From Prochlorococcus sp. AG-402-N17 (GTDB lineage: Bacteria; Cyanobacteriota; Cyanobacteriia; PCC-6307; Cyanobiaceae), in contig QCIV01000008.1 of assembly GCA_003216455.1 (NCBI GenBank), forward strand, positions 1 through 48,289: a stretch of DNA of 48,289 nt, given 5' to 3'. The position numbers and the translations under genes are program-made. Positions 9,946 through 19,082 of the stretch are shown here, piece after piece. Positions within the stretch are counted from its first letter, which is position 1. Each line of letters starts with the position of its first letter. A model generated the notes under the pieces. The model saw only the letters and a program-made list of their open reading frames with translations, was not told the DNA's origin and did not search any database.

Positions 9946-10158
9946 ATGAAGAGGAAAGAAATTGAAAATTTAATTAAAGAAAATTTCAAAGATACAGCGT
10001 TGCGTATTTATGAATTAGATAATGAAGATAGAAAAAGTTTGTTAGCTGAATATAGAGAATGGATTATGAATGATTTAGATTTTGAAGAAGTAATGATGTT
10101 ACCTTATGAAGCATATACTGACAAATTAGATCCTAATTACTTAGACGATTTAATTTAG
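9946..10158 (+). CDS. Small acidic hypothetical protein
   Basis: A 70-residue protein I do not recognise. It is predicted mostly helical, with a basic start (MKRKEIENLIKE) and a strongly acidic rest (DFEEVMM, DKLDPNYLDDLI), and has no signal peptide or membrane segment. Its ATG begins one base after the stop of the recombinase-like gene, which suggests a two-gene transcript and possibly a working pair. Its last four bases overlap the last four of the convergent serine-hydrolase gene. Coding is supported by the ATG, the compact arrangement and the biased composition. Confidence 0.65.
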   Translation: MKRKEIENLIKENFKDTALRIYELDNEDRKSLLAEYREWIMNDLDFEEVMMLPYEAYTDKLDPNYLDDLI

Positions 10159-11063
10159 TGCTGTATAGTATATCTTTTATTAAATTCATATACTTCTTTT
10201 GATATTGATGGTAAGAAGGAAGTATCTTTGGAATATTTTTCTCCATCACAAAAAACAACTAATAAAGTATGTAGAGATTGACTATTAGTCCACCAAGCAG
10301 AATCATGTCTAACTTCAGACATTAAACCTGCTTTACTCCAAAAATTAATGCTTTCTGGTAATCCTGCACCCAAAAAACCATCTATTTGATTGAGAGAATC
10401 GTTTTTAAGAACAAATTTATTTAAATTTCTTTTTAAAAAACTTCGTAAATTTAAATCATTTTTTTGATAATCAATATGAATCATAATTTCCTCCAAAACC
10501 CGTGCAGCCGAATCAGAATTCATCGCATTTCTATTTTTATTATTATGTCCATAAAATTCTTTTTCACGACCAAATGGTCCATCATCCCAGGTCTTCTGAC
10601 AGCAATTTATACCGCTCAATTCCTCCCAATTTAAATCATGTAGCCAATCGTTTATTATTGTTCTTTGATATTTCCAATTTTCCCATAATTCTCCTTCAAT
10701 ACAAGGTCCACTTGTTGTTCCAGTAAGTAAATCAATTAAAAAGCTTGTTGCATTATTACTGGAGAAAGACAACATTTTCCTTACAGCATCAATAATTTCA
10801 TCTGATAATAATAAACTTCCTTTTTTAATCCAATAAAATGCAGCAAGGCCATAAACTAACTTGACTATGCTAGCAGGGTAAACCATTTTTTTATTATTAA
10901 TACCAGTTCCAAAACCTTTAAATACACTTTTATTTTCACTTTTATAATTAATCCAAGTTATCGAAATTTCTTCTCTTGAAAAATCTTTATTATAAGAGCA
11001 TGCTCTCCCTAAAATATCATTTAAGGCTAGACCCATCTCTTTACTTAAATAGTAAAAGGACAT
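10155..11063 (-). CDS. Beta-lactamase-fold serine hydrolase
   Basis: A 302-residue member of the class A beta-lactamase/DD-peptidase superfamily. The SxxK motif is S65-I-V-K68 in YPASIVKL, the SxN motif is S102-N-N in SFSSNNATSF, and a KAG (KTG box) lies in FWSKAGLMSEVRHD. These are the three boxes of the acyl-enzyme fold. No signal peptide is visible, so it may act in the cytoplasm or use an unannotated export route, and I would not call it an antibiotic resistance enzyme. A peptidoglycan or D-amino-acid ester/amide substrate is plausible. It is divergent from an NlpC/P60 peptidase gene with three bases between the two ATGs. Confidence 0.8.
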   Translation of the reverse strand: MSFYYLSKEMGLALNDILGRACSYNKDFSREEISITWINYKSENKSVFKGFGTGINNKKMVYPASIVKLVYGLAAFYWIKKGSLLLSDEIIDAVRKMLSFSSNNATSFLIDLLTGTTSGPCIEGELWENWKYQRTIINDWLHDLNWEELSGINCCQKTWDDGPFGREKEFYGHNNKNRNAMNSDSAARVLEEIMIHIDYQKNDLNLRSFLKRNLNKFVLKNDSLNQIDGFLGAGLPESINFWSKAGLMSEVRHDSAWWTNSQSLHTLLVVFCDGEKYSKDTSFLPSISKEVYEFNKRYTIQH

Positions 11064-11066
11064 TGT

Positions 11067-11825
11067 ATGGAAAGTTATAAAAATGCTATCTCACTATTTA
11101 AACAAACTAATTTTTCAAAAACTATTTGGTGGAAATTAAAAGTTAATATTTCTGGATATCAAAATGAAACAGAAGATGATTTAGTTACTGAAATATTTGA
11201 GAATAGAATTTTTAGGCTTATTCATTCAAATATTTCTCTAAACAACCATAAATTATCAAGAATACTTGTTCAACTATATGAAGATGGTTACGTCTGTTGG
11301 ATAAATTTAGATGGATTAATTATTGAGAAATACGAATTAGGAAAACCTGATAATTCAAAAGAAGAACACTTCTTTATAAAAGATAAAGTTAACTCAATTT
11401 TAAAATGGATCAAGGATCAATCTAAGTTAAATAATGAATACCTTTGGGGAGGAACATTAGGACCCAATTTTGATTGTTCTGGATTAATTCAGACTGCTTT
11501 TTTAAAGCATGAAATTCATATACCTCGAGACTCTTTTCAAATAAAAAGTTTTTGTAAACACCTTTTTTATTACAAAGAATCATATACGGCTCTACGACCT
11601 GGCGATCTTTTATTTTTTGGGAATGAAGAAAAATGTGATCATATTGGAATCTACAAGGGAGATGGATTATATTACCATAGCTCTGGAAAGGATTTTGGAA
11701 GAAATGGAATAGGATTAGATACCCTACAAAAGTCTAATGACAAAATCTCATTACATTATAAATCTAAACTAATTTCCGCAGGACGAGTAGTTAGAAATTA
11801 TAGATGGGACAGAACTATACGTTAA
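11067..11825 (+). CDS. NlpC/P60 family cysteine peptidase
   Basis: A 252-residue protein with an N-terminal region of about 110 residues that probably forms an SH3-like domain (it includes LVQLYEDGYVCWINLDGL), followed by an NlpC/P60 domain. The catalytic Cys137 sits in NFDCSGLIQTAF, His192 in CDHIGIYKG and the third polar residue near His204 in YYHSSG. This family cleaves gamma-D-Glu-meso-diaminopimelate bonds in peptidoglycan stem peptides. No signal peptide is seen, as in other cyanobacterial SH3-P60 proteins that recycle wall peptides. The head-to-head neighbour also has a wall-enzyme fold, which suggests a shared peptidoglycan recycling or remodelling role (inference). Confidence 0.88.
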   Translation: MESYKNAISLFKQTNFSKTIWWKLKVNISGYQNETEDDLVTEIFENRIFRLIHSNISLNNHKLSRILVQLYEDGYVCWINLDGLIIEKYELGKPDNSKEEHFFIKDKVNSILKWIKDQSKLNNEYLWGGTLGPNFDCSGLIQTAFLKHEIHIPRDSFQIKSFCKHLFYYKESYTALRPGDLLFFGNEEKCDHIGIYKGDGLYYHSSGKDFGRNGIGLDTLQKSNDKISLHYKSKLISAGRVVRNYRWDRTIR

Positions 11826-11889
11826 TTAATAGAGCTCATCTTTTAATTTTAAATTAAATTTAAATATTACTTATTCTTTTATTTAGGAA

Positions 11890-12489
11890 TTAGCCAGCAG
11901 TCCAAATATTTTTAATAATTGGCATTATGGTATCTAAGTGTAATGTCCCAACAAGTAACCAAGCAAAAACAGCTCCTCCACAGCCACCTAACCAAAATCC
12001 ACTTGTAAAATCAGCCCAACCAGCTCTTGTAAATAAGTCCTTTGGCGGATTATTAACCGTCGCATCGGGAGGTTGAACATTAGGTGCTTTACCAGGTGCA
12101 TTGTATAGAACAAAAAGTGCTGTCAAAATATGAACAGCTCCAATAGTAGCGAGAAGTCCAGCTGTTAGAGCAAATTCAGAATTTCTTAATGGCCCAGTCA
12201 TAGTGAAAGGTCCGTATAGAAGATATCCAAAAGCAGCTCCAGTTTCTAAACCTCTAAAATTAGGGGAAATACCTTCTCTGTAAAAAGGTAAATTATTTAT
12301 GAAGGCTTTTGTAAAATAACCACTATTAACTGGGGTAGCTAAATTACCAACACAAGGATCAGCAACTGTTTTTACTGCCCATTGTTCTGCTACGCCAATA
12401 TCATTTGGTTGTACAGAAGTATCTATATATTTCTCATCAAACTTAATAGAACTTGTTGATTCTGAGAATGATTTTTGAAAGTCGCTCAT
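11890..12489 (-). CDS. psaL: Photosystem I reaction centre subunit XI
   Basis: Thylakoid membrane subunit that holds photosystem I monomers together as trimers. At 199 residues it is longer than the roughly 150-160 of most cyanobacteria because of an N-terminal extension ([14 protein letters not shown] onward), a trait of Prochlorococcus. The family core [15 protein letters not shown] and the segment [19 protein letters not shown] are present, followed by hydrophobic helices ([19 protein letters not shown] and [18 protein letters not shown]). It follows psaI on the same strand after a 27-nt spacer, so the two are probably one operon. The ATG start is clear. Confidence 0.97.
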   Translation of the reverse strand: MSDFQKSFSESTSSIKFDEKYIDTSVQPNDIGVAEQWAVKTVADPCVGNLATPVNSGYFTKAFINNLPFYREGISPNFRGLETGAAFGYLLYGPFTMTGPLRNSEFALTAGLLATIGAVHILTALFVLYNAPGKAPNVQPPDATVNNPPKDLFTRAGWADFTSGFWLGGCGGAVFAWLLVGTLHLDTIMPIIKNIWTAG

Positions 12490-12516
12490 TTTTTTAATAG
12501 TTTAGTGTTTGATAAT

Positions 12517-12630
12517 TTATTCAGTTGCTGTAATTAATCTTCCAATCAATACGATAAAAACAGCAGGCGTTGCTATACCAATTAATGGAACAAAAATTGA
12601 AGGTAAAAGACTTGGTAAATCAGTTGGCAT
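12517..12630 (-). CDS. psaI: Photosystem I subunit VIII
   Basis: A 37-residue single-helix membrane protein found by reading the reverse strand: it begins MPTDLPSLLPSIFVP, has one hydrophobic helix (about residues 11-30) and ends RLITATE. The sequence pattern and the position directly upstream of psaL match PsaI, which docks PsaL to the photosystem I core. It is too short to be picked up by usual length cut-offs. Promoter elements for psaI-psaL must lie in the 92-nt spacer 12631-12722 shared with the divergent gene at 12723. Confidence 0.93.
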   Translation of the reverse strand: MPTDLPSLLPSIFVPLIGIATPAVFIVLIGRLITATE

Positions 12631-12722
12631 AGTTCTTTAAACATCTTTAAACACTTTAGTATTTATCTGCTAAATAGTGTTAATTTTACAACTGGATGAT
12701 ATAAAAATTATTAACTTTTTAC

Positions 12723-13115
12723 ATGTTAAATTTTTTCGCAATTGTACTTATTATTTTTATAGGAATATTACTTCTAATTTTAAAAAAAAGAAGCTTTAAA
12801 AATTTAATAAATAAGGGCAAATTATATTCTATTAAATTAAAAAAACATAGAAAAAATAATAATCAATTTGTTTCTAATAAAAAAAGTGTTTTATACAAAC
12901 ACGAAGAAAAAAAGCACTCAGTATTTTATAAGAATTCTCAAAGAAATAAAATGTTTAGTCTTTTTCAAGGAAATACAGAAGACAAATTAAAAGCCTTAAA
13001 AATTGCGGAAGAATTGGCTGATAAATCAACATTATCAATTTTAAGAATAGGATTGAGAGATATTTCGCCTGAAGTGGTTGAAATTTCAGCTTTATTAATC
13101 AGAAAATTCAAGTAA
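12723..13115 (+). CDS. Membrane-anchored hypothetical protein
   Basis: A 130-residue protein I do not recognise. Residues 2-20 are a single hydrophobic helix, followed by a very basic linker (FKNLINKGKLYSIKLKKHRKN), and the last 45 residues (EDKLKALKIAEELADKS onward) look like one or two helical hairpins of HEAT type. It would sit with its basic tail in the cytoplasm by the positive-inside rule. It is transcribed divergently from psaI and converges on the glycosyltransferase gene, with four bases between stops. Function unknown. Confidence 0.7.
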   Translation: MLNFFAIVLIIFIGILLLILKKRSFKNLINKGKLYSIKLKKHRKNNNQFVSNKKSVLYKHEEKKHSVFYKNSQRNKMFSLFQGNTEDKLKALKIAEELADKSTLSILRIGLRDISPEVVEISALLIRKFK

Positions 13116-13119
13116 AAAT

Positions 13120-14085
13120 TCAATTTCGTTCGGCACCACTACTTATTGACCTAATTCTATAAATTGGACGACTTTGACTTTCATGATAAGTCCTAATTAA
13201 AAGTTCACTCAATAATCCAAAGCTAAATAATTGAACCCCGGCAATTCCTAATATTAATGCAAACATTAGCAACGGACGATTTCCAATATCCTCACCCATT
13301 ATTTTTAAAACTATTAAATAAGAACTCATTGCAAGGCTAATGAAAATACTTATAATTCCAACAAAACCAAATCCATACATTGGTCTTGTTAAAAATTTAG
13401 TCATAAACCAAACAGTTAGTAAATCCATTAAAACTCTAAAAGTTCTATCGATTCCATATTTACTAGATCCATATTGCCTGCTTCTATGATTGACTTTAAT
13501 TTCTTTGATTTTTGCACCTTCAATATTTGCTAAGACAGGCAAAAACCTGTGAAGTTCTCCATACAATTTAATATCATCAATTATTTCTTTCTTAAAAGCT
13601 TTTAATGAACATCCATAGTCATGCAACTTCAAACCTGTTACGCGACCAATTAATTTATTCGCTATTTTTGATGGAATCTTTCTATTAATTAATTTATCTT
13701 TTCTATCAAACCTCCATCCACAAATCAAATCGTAGCCATTATTAATTTCTGAAATTAATATCGGAATATCATTTGGATCATTCTGTAAATCACCATCCAA
13801 AGTAATGACAATATCGCCTTTAGAGTTATCAAAGCCAGCTGACATTGCTGCAGTCTGCCCATAATTTTTGCGAAGGGAAATCACTGACAATTCTTTAATT
13901 TTGAGAGTTAATTGTTTTAATACTTGTTGAGTATTGTCTTTAGAACCATCATTTACAACAATCAATTCAAAACAAAATTTATGTAATGACATTACATTTA
14001 TAACTTCATCCAATAAAAAACCAATACTCTCACTTTCATTGAAAACAGGAATAATAATAGAAATTAATTGTTTTATATCTGACAT
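13120..14085 (-). CDS. Family 2 glycosyltransferase with C-terminal membrane helices
   Basis: A 321-residue enzyme of the polyprenyl-phosphate glycosyltransferase (GtrB/DPM1-like) group. The GT-A fold runs from ISIIIPVFNESESI through VVNDGSKDNT to the metal-binding DGDLQND, followed by HDYGCSLKAF and HRFLPVLA, which are typical of this group. Two transmembrane helices follow (about residues 233-258 and 272-295). It would transfer a sugar from a nucleotide donor to a lipid phosphate at the cytoplasmic face for cell-surface glycans. It lies downstream of psaA-psaB on the same strand but is cut off from it by a terminator. The exact sugar is not predictable. Confidence 0.88.
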   Translation of the reverse strand: MSDIKQLISIIIPVFNESESIGFLLDEVINVMSLHKFCFELIVVNDGSKDNTQQVLKQLTLKIKELSVISLRKNYGQTAAMSAGFDNSKGDIVITLDGDLQNDPNDIPILISEINNGYDLICGWRFDRKDKLINRKIPSKIANKLIGRVTGLKLHDYGCSLKAFKKEIIDDIKLYGELHRFLPVLANIEGAKIKEIKVNHRSRQYGSSKYGIDRTFRVLMDLLTVWFMTKFLTRPMYGFGFVGIISIFISLAMSSYLIVLKIMGEDIGNRPLLMFALILGIAGVQLFSFGLLSELLIRTYHESQSRPIYRIRSISSGAERN

Positions 14086-14138
14086 TTATATTTGATAATA
14101 TTTATATAATTTTAACTTAATTTAGAACATTAAAATTA

Positions 14139-14170
14139 AACAAAAAAAATCACCACAAATGTGGTGATTT
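14139..14170 (-). terminator. Rho-independent terminator of psaA-psaB
   Basis: A perfect 10-bp stem (14147-14156 with 14161-14170) and a 4-nt loop lie just downstream of psaB. In the sense of the transcript the stem is AAATCACCAC/GTGGTGATTT and is followed by a run of eight T. This is a textbook intrinsic terminator, set 19 nt after the psaB stop. It insulates the glycosyltransferase gene from the strongly expressed photosystem genes. Confidence 0.9.
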
Positions 14171-14188
14171 AAATTATTTAAGAAAAAT

Positions 14189-16417
14189 TTAACCAAACTT
14201 ACCTGAAGTTGATGCAATAAGAAATGCACCGAATGTAAGTATGTTTCCAATCGTGAAATGTGCCAGTCCAACTAATCTAGCTTGAACAATTGAAAGTGCA
14301 ACTGGCTTATCTCTCCAGCCAACAAGATTAGCTATTGGAGTACGCTGATGTGCCCAAACTAATGTTTCAATTAATTCTTGCCAGTAACCACGCCATGATA
14401 TTAAGAACATAAAACCAGTAGCCCAAACTAAGTGACCGAATAGGAACATCCAGGCCCAAGGAGATAAAGAGTTAACTCCGAATGGATTATATCCGTTAAT
14501 AAGTTGAGCAGAGTTTAACCAGAGATAATCTCTGAACCAACCCATTAGATAAGTTCCTGATTCATTAAATTGCGCAACATTGCCCTGCCATATTGCTAGG
14601 TGTTTCCAATGCCAGTAGAAAGTTACCCATGCTATTAAATTTAATGCCCAGAACATAGCTAAGTACATGGCGTCCCAAGATGAACTATCACAAGTACCTC
14701 CACGTCCGGGACCATCGCAAGGGAATGCATATCCTAAATCTTTCTTATCAGGAATTAATTTTGTTCCTCTAGCATCAAGTGCACCTTTAATAAGGATTAA
14801 AGCAGTTGTATGAAGACCTAAAGCAATAGCATGGTGGACTAAGAAATCTGCAGGACCGATAGGCAAGAAAGCACTTAATGCATCTTGTCTATTAATAAGA
14901 TCCATCCAGTAATGATTACCTGGTAATGAATTAGCAGCAAGACTTGCTGAACTAGTAGGATCAGATAATAAAGCGTTAAAGCCGTACATCATCTTACCTT
15001 GAGCGGCTTGAACGAATTGAGCAAATACTGGCTCAATTAAAATTTGTTTTTCAGGGTTACCAAAAGCTACAACAACGTCGTTATGAACATAAATTCCTAG
15101 AGTATGGAATCCTAGCAACATCGTTACCCAGCTAAGGTGACTTATCAAAGCTTCCTTTGTTCCAAGAACTCTTGCTAATACATTATCTTTATTTAATTCA
15201 GGATCATAATCTCTTACAAAGAAAATAGCTCCGTGTGCAAATGCACCAACCATCAAGAACATTGCTATGTACTGATGATGACTATATAAAGCAGATTGTG
15301 TAGTGTAGTCCCTGGCAATAAAAGCGTAAGAAGGAAGTGCACCCATATGTTGCGCTACAAGAGAAGTTGCTACACCAAGTGATGCTAATGCTAGTCCAAG
15401 TTGGAAATGTAGTGAATTATTTACAGTTTCGTAAATTCCATCATGATTAATTCCGAAACTACCTTTATGAGGATCATTAGGGTGTCTTGTATTATGAGCT
15501 TCTGTAATTTCTTTGAGGCTATGACCAATACCAAAAGTATTTCTATACATATGGCCAGCAATTACAAAAACTGTTCCAATCGCAATGTGATGATGCGCAA
15601 TATCAGTAAGCCATAATGCTTCACTTTGAGGATGTAGACCACCTAAGAAAGTAAAGATTGCTGTGCCAGCTCCCTCAGCTGTTCCAAATACTTGGTCTAG
15701 AGAATCAGGATTTTGAGCATATGCTCCCCAGTTTAAAGTAAAGAAAGGAGCTAATCCTGCTGGGTGTGGAAGCACTGTTAACCAGTTATCCCAACCTACA
15801 TGCTGTCCTCTAGATTCAGGTATAGCAACATGAACTAAATGACCTGTCCAAGCAATACTACTAAAACCAAATAAGACTGCTAAATGATGATTTAATCTTG
15901 ACTCTGCATTTTTAAACCAAGCTAAAGAGGGTCTGAATTTTGGCTGTAAATGTAACCAACCTGCAAATAGAGTCCAACAAGCCAAAATACTCATGAATAT
16001 TGAAGCTTGGAAGAGTTGCTCATTAGTTCTCATTCCAATTGTGTACCACCAATGATAGAGACCTGAGTAAGCTATGTTTACTGGACCACTAGCTCCAGCT
16101 TGTGTCATTGCTTCTGTGATACCAGATCCGAAATGAGGATCCCAAATAGCATGAGCAATAGGACGAACGTGGGTTGGATCAAGTACAAATTGCTCGAAGT
16201 TACCTTGCCAAGCAATATGAAATAAATTACCAGCTACCCAGAGGGCGATTATTGCTAGATGACCAAAATGTGTAGAGAAAAGCTTCTGATAAAGCTTTTC
16301 TTCGGTCATACCATCATGACTTTCAAAGTCGTGGGCAGTAGCTATTCCGTACCATATTCGTCGGGTTGTAGGGTCCTGAGCTAGACCCTGGTTAAATGAT
16401 GGAAATTTTGTTGCCAT
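14189..16417 (-). CDS. psaB: Photosystem I P700 apoprotein A2
   Basis: One of the two large core proteins that bind P700, the electron acceptors A0 and A1, and antenna chlorophyll. At 742 residues it has eleven membrane helices by family. The FX iron-sulfur loop [15 protein letters not shown] gives two of the four cluster cysteines; PsaA gives the other two. Many His residues that ligate chlorophyll are in place. Prochlorococcus uses divinyl chlorophylls, which is not visible in this sequence. It is second in the operon, 27 nt after psaA, and ends at a strong terminator. Confidence 0.98.
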   Translation of the reverse strand: MATKFPSFNQGLAQDPTTRRIWYGIATAHDFESHDGMTEEKLYQKLFSTHFGHLAIIALWVAGNLFHIAWQGNFEQFVLDPTHVRPIAHAIWDPHFGSGITEAMTQAGASGPVNIAYSGLYHWWYTIGMRTNEQLFQASIFMSILACWTLFAGWLHLQPKFRPSLAWFKNAESRLNHHLAVLFGFSSIAWTGHLVHVAIPESRGQHVGWDNWLTVLPHPAGLAPFFTLNWGAYAQNPDSLDQVFGTAEGAGTAIFTFLGGLHPQSEALWLTDIAHHHIAIGTVFVIAGHMYRNTFGIGHSLKEITEAHNTRHPNDPHKGSFGINHDGIYETVNNSLHFQLGLALASLGVATSLVAQHMGALPSYAFIARDYTTQSALYSHHQYIAMFLMVGAFAHGAIFFVRDYDPELNKDNVLARVLGTKEALISHLSWVTMLLGFHTLGIYVHNDVVVAFGNPEKQILIEPVFAQFVQAAQGKMMYGFNALLSDPTSSASLAANSLPGNHYWMDLINRQDALSAFLPIGPADFLVHHAIALGLHTTALILIKGALDARGTKLIPDKKDLGYAFPCDGPGRGGTCDSSSWDAMYLAMFWALNLIAWVTFYWHWKHLAIWQGNVAQFNESGTYLMGWFRDYLWLNSAQLINGYNPFGVNSLSPWAWMFLFGHLVWATGFMFLISWRGYWQELIETLVWAHQRTPIANLVGWRDKPVALSIVQARLVGLAHFTIGNILTFGAFLIASTSGKFG

Positions 16418-16444
16418 TGTATTAAAAAGGTGAAGTTCAGGTAA

Positions 16445-18748
16445 TTAGCCCAGGCCGAAAAGGCGAGCGTGGAAGAAGGCCCAAGTAGTCGCGATACCGC
16501 CTACTAAGAAGTGAGTAACGCCAACCGCACGACCTTGGGTAATTGATAGTGCTCTTGGTTGAATTGTTGGAGCAACTTTAAGTTTGTTATGAGCCCAAAC
16601 AATTGACTCAAACAGCTCTTGCCAGTAACCTCTTCCGCTGAATAAGAACATTAAGCTAAATGCCCAGATAAAGTGTGCTCCTAAGAACATCAAACCATAC
16701 ATACTTATAGCTGAACCATAACTGGTCAAAACCTGAGAAGCTTGCGCCCATAAATAGTCTCTAAGCCAACCATTAATAGTAATGGCACTTTGAGCGAAGT
16801 TACCTCCAGTTAGTCCCCAAACATCACTTTGCATCTTCCAAGAAAAATGGAAAATAACAATTGATAAGCAGTTATACATCCAGAAGAGTGCTAAGAAAAC
16901 ATGATCCCAAGAAGAAACTTGACATGTGCCTCCTCTACCAGGTCCATCACATGGAAATCTAAATCCTAATGATGCTTTATCAGGTATCAATCTTGAGCTT
17001 CTTGCATAAAGAACACCTTTAAGAAGAATTAAAACTGTTACGTGTATTTGGAATGCATGGATATGATGAATCATCAAGTCAGCAGTTCCTAAGGGGATTG
17101 GAGCGATAGCAACCTTTCCACCTACTTCAACTAAACTTCCATTAAATACTTCACTTATAGCTTTATGAGGTAAAGCTTCTGCTGTACCAGCCAATATTGA
17201 AGTACCAACGGCTGAAGCTTGAATGCTTTGAACCCATTGAGCAAAGATTGGCTGAAGTTGGATAGCAGAATCACTAAACATATCTTGGGGTCTACCCAAA
17301 GCTCTCATAGTATCGTTGTGAATATAGAGTCCAAAACTATGGAATCCTAACCACATACATACCCAATTCAAGTGGCTGATTAGAGCATCTCTTGCCTTAA
17401 GAATTCTGTCTAATACATTATCAATATGTTTTGCTGGATCGTAATCTCTAACCATTGCAATACCAGCATGCGCCCCTGCTCCTACAATAAATAATCCACC
17501 TATCCACATGTGATGGGTAAATAGTCCAAGAACTGTCATGTAGTCAGTAGCTATATAAGGATATGGAGGCATAGCATACATGTGATGAGATACAAGTATA
17601 CTTATCGATCCAAGCATCGCTAGGTTAACTGAAAGCTGAGCATGTCTACTTTCTGCCATGAACTCAAAAAGGCCTTGATGACCTTTAGGCGCAGGGAATA
17701 ATATTGGATCTCCTTGTTGTGAATCTAATATTTCTTTCATACTATGACCAATACCGTAATTGGTTCTATACATATGACCACCGATTATTGCTATTACACC
17801 AAAAGCTAAATGATGATGTGAAACATCAGTCATCCACAAGCTTCCTGTCACAGGGTTAAGTCCACCTTTGAAAGTAAGGAAGTCTGAGAAAGCTAACCAG
17901 TTTAAACTAAAGAAATTACCTGTACCACTTGCTAATCCTGGAAATATCTGACCAATAATTTGTGGATCACAGAGTTGATGGGGCATAGGCATATCTGCAA
18001 TAGTTGCAATTTCTTTACCATTAATAACTAGAGGAGAACCAGCATCAATTGCATCTAAGAGAGCTGCAGTAGGAGCTCCTATATGAATACAATGACCAGC
18101 CCAGGCTAAAGATCCTAGTCCTACTAAACCAGCTATGTGATGGTTAAGCATAGACTCAATATCTTGGAACCACTCCATTTTTGGAGCTGCTTTATGATAA
18201 TGAAAAATTCCAGCATGGAGCATAAGTGCAGCCATTACAACAGCACCTATTGCTAAAGCCATCAATTCACTCTCGTTAGTAATTCCCCATGCTCGCCACA
18301 TATGGAATATTCCTGAACTGATTTGAATTCCGTTGTAGTTAGCACCAAGATCAGCGTTAAGCATTTCTTGACCAACAATTGCCCATACTTGCTGAGCTCC
18401 TGGTTTGACATGAGTTGGGTCAGCTAACCAGCCTGAATAATTAGAAAATCTTGCTCCATGGAAAAATGCAGCACTCATCCATATAAAAATGACTGCAAGA
18501 TGTCCAAAATGAGCTGAAAAGATTTTTCTTGTTGCTTCTTCAGCATCGCCTGTGTGCACATCGAAATCATGTGCGTCAGCATGCAAATTCCAGATCCAAG
18601 TTGTAGTTTTTGGACCTTTAGATAATTTACTTGACCAGAAACCTGGCTTATCTAATTTGGCAAAATCAATAGGTCTTGGATCGGCCTTAACAGGATCCTC
18701 CAAAACCTTTTTGTTTTTTTCTCCACTTTCTGGTGGGCTGATGGTCAT
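16445..18748 (-). CDS. psaA: Photosystem I P700 apoprotein A1
   Basis: Partner of PsaB in the photosystem I core heterodimer. At 767 residues it is slightly longer than in freshwater cyanobacteria (about 750-755), with a luminal-loop segment [18 protein letters not shown] that may account for part of the difference. The FX-binding loop [12 protein letters not shown] is intact. The start ATG follows an AGGTG Shine-Dalgarno a few bases upstream. It is the first gene of the leftward psaA-psaB operon, and its promoter must be in the 334-nt spacer to its right. Confidence 0.98.
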   Translation of the reverse strand: MTISPPESGEKNKKVLEDPVKADPRPIDFAKLDKPGFWSSKLSKGPKTTTWIWNLHADAHDFDVHTGDAEEATRKIFSAHFGHLAVIFIWMSAAFFHGARFSNYSGWLADPTHVKPGAQQVWAIVGQEMLNADLGANYNGIQISSGIFHMWRAWGITNESELMALAIGAVVMAALMLHAGIFHYHKAAPKMEWFQDIESMLNHHIAGLVGLGSLAWAGHCIHIGAPTAALLDAIDAGSPLVINGKEIATIADMPMPHQLCDPQIIGQIFPGLASGTGNFFSLNWLAFSDFLTFKGGLNPVTGSLWMTDVSHHHLAFGVIAIIGGHMYRTNYGIGHSMKEILDSQQGDPILFPAPKGHQGLFEFMAESRHAQLSVNLAMLGSISILVSHHMYAMPPYPYIATDYMTVLGLFTHHMWIGGLFIVGAGAHAGIAMVRDYDPAKHIDNVLDRILKARDALISHLNWVCMWLGFHSFGLYIHNDTMRALGRPQDMFSDSAIQLQPIFAQWVQSIQASAVGTSILAGTAEALPHKAISEVFNGSLVEVGGKVAIAPIPLGTADLMIHHIHAFQIHVTVLILLKGVLYARSSRLIPDKASLGFRFPCDGPGRGGTCQVSSWDHVFLALFWMYNCLSIVIFHFSWKMQSDVWGLTGGNFAQSAITINGWLRDYLWAQASQVLTSYGSAISMYGLMFLGAHFIWAFSLMFLFSGRGYWQELFESIVWAHNKLKVAPTIQPRALSITQGRAVGVTHFLVGGIATTWAFFHARLFGLG

Positions 18749-19082
18749 CTAGCACCTCGAAAATAATTGACATTAAAGCCGATTGATCGCATCTTGATCA
18801 TATTAATAATGATAATGTTCAAGAAAACGAAACCTTCGGAACTTTAGATATTCGTTTCAAAAATAATAAGACAAAGATTCTTTCGTTATGCATTAACGTA
18901 ACAAATGTTCTAATGATTGTTACTATATGAATATTTTGTTAAATTCTAGTCTATGACATAATTATGAGTATTTTTACCCAAATATTATGTAAATTTCTTA
19001 AATTTTTTTTTATATTTCAAAGGAAATTTTTTAAATCAAGCGACAGGATATAATTTCAAAGTAACTATCAATAGTTTCTGAT
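18749..19082. promoter_or_regulatory. Divergent control region between psaA and the CbiG-CobJ gene
   Basis: A 334-nt non-coding stretch. On the psaA side there is a -10-like TATGAT (reverse complement of 18797-18802) about 50 nt from the ATG, with TTGAAC upstream of it at a spacing (14 nt) shorter than optimal. No tRNA, terminator or long repeat is seen. It is AT-rich and probably holds the light-controlled psaA promoter and a weak promoter for the rightward gene. Individual elements are not firmly supported. Confidence 0.4.

Noticed and set aside
10155-11063. Antibiotic-resistance beta-lactamase
   Set aside because: The three boxes of the fold are present, but there is no signal peptide and the KTG box is KAG; a wall-related or other hydrolase is more likely.
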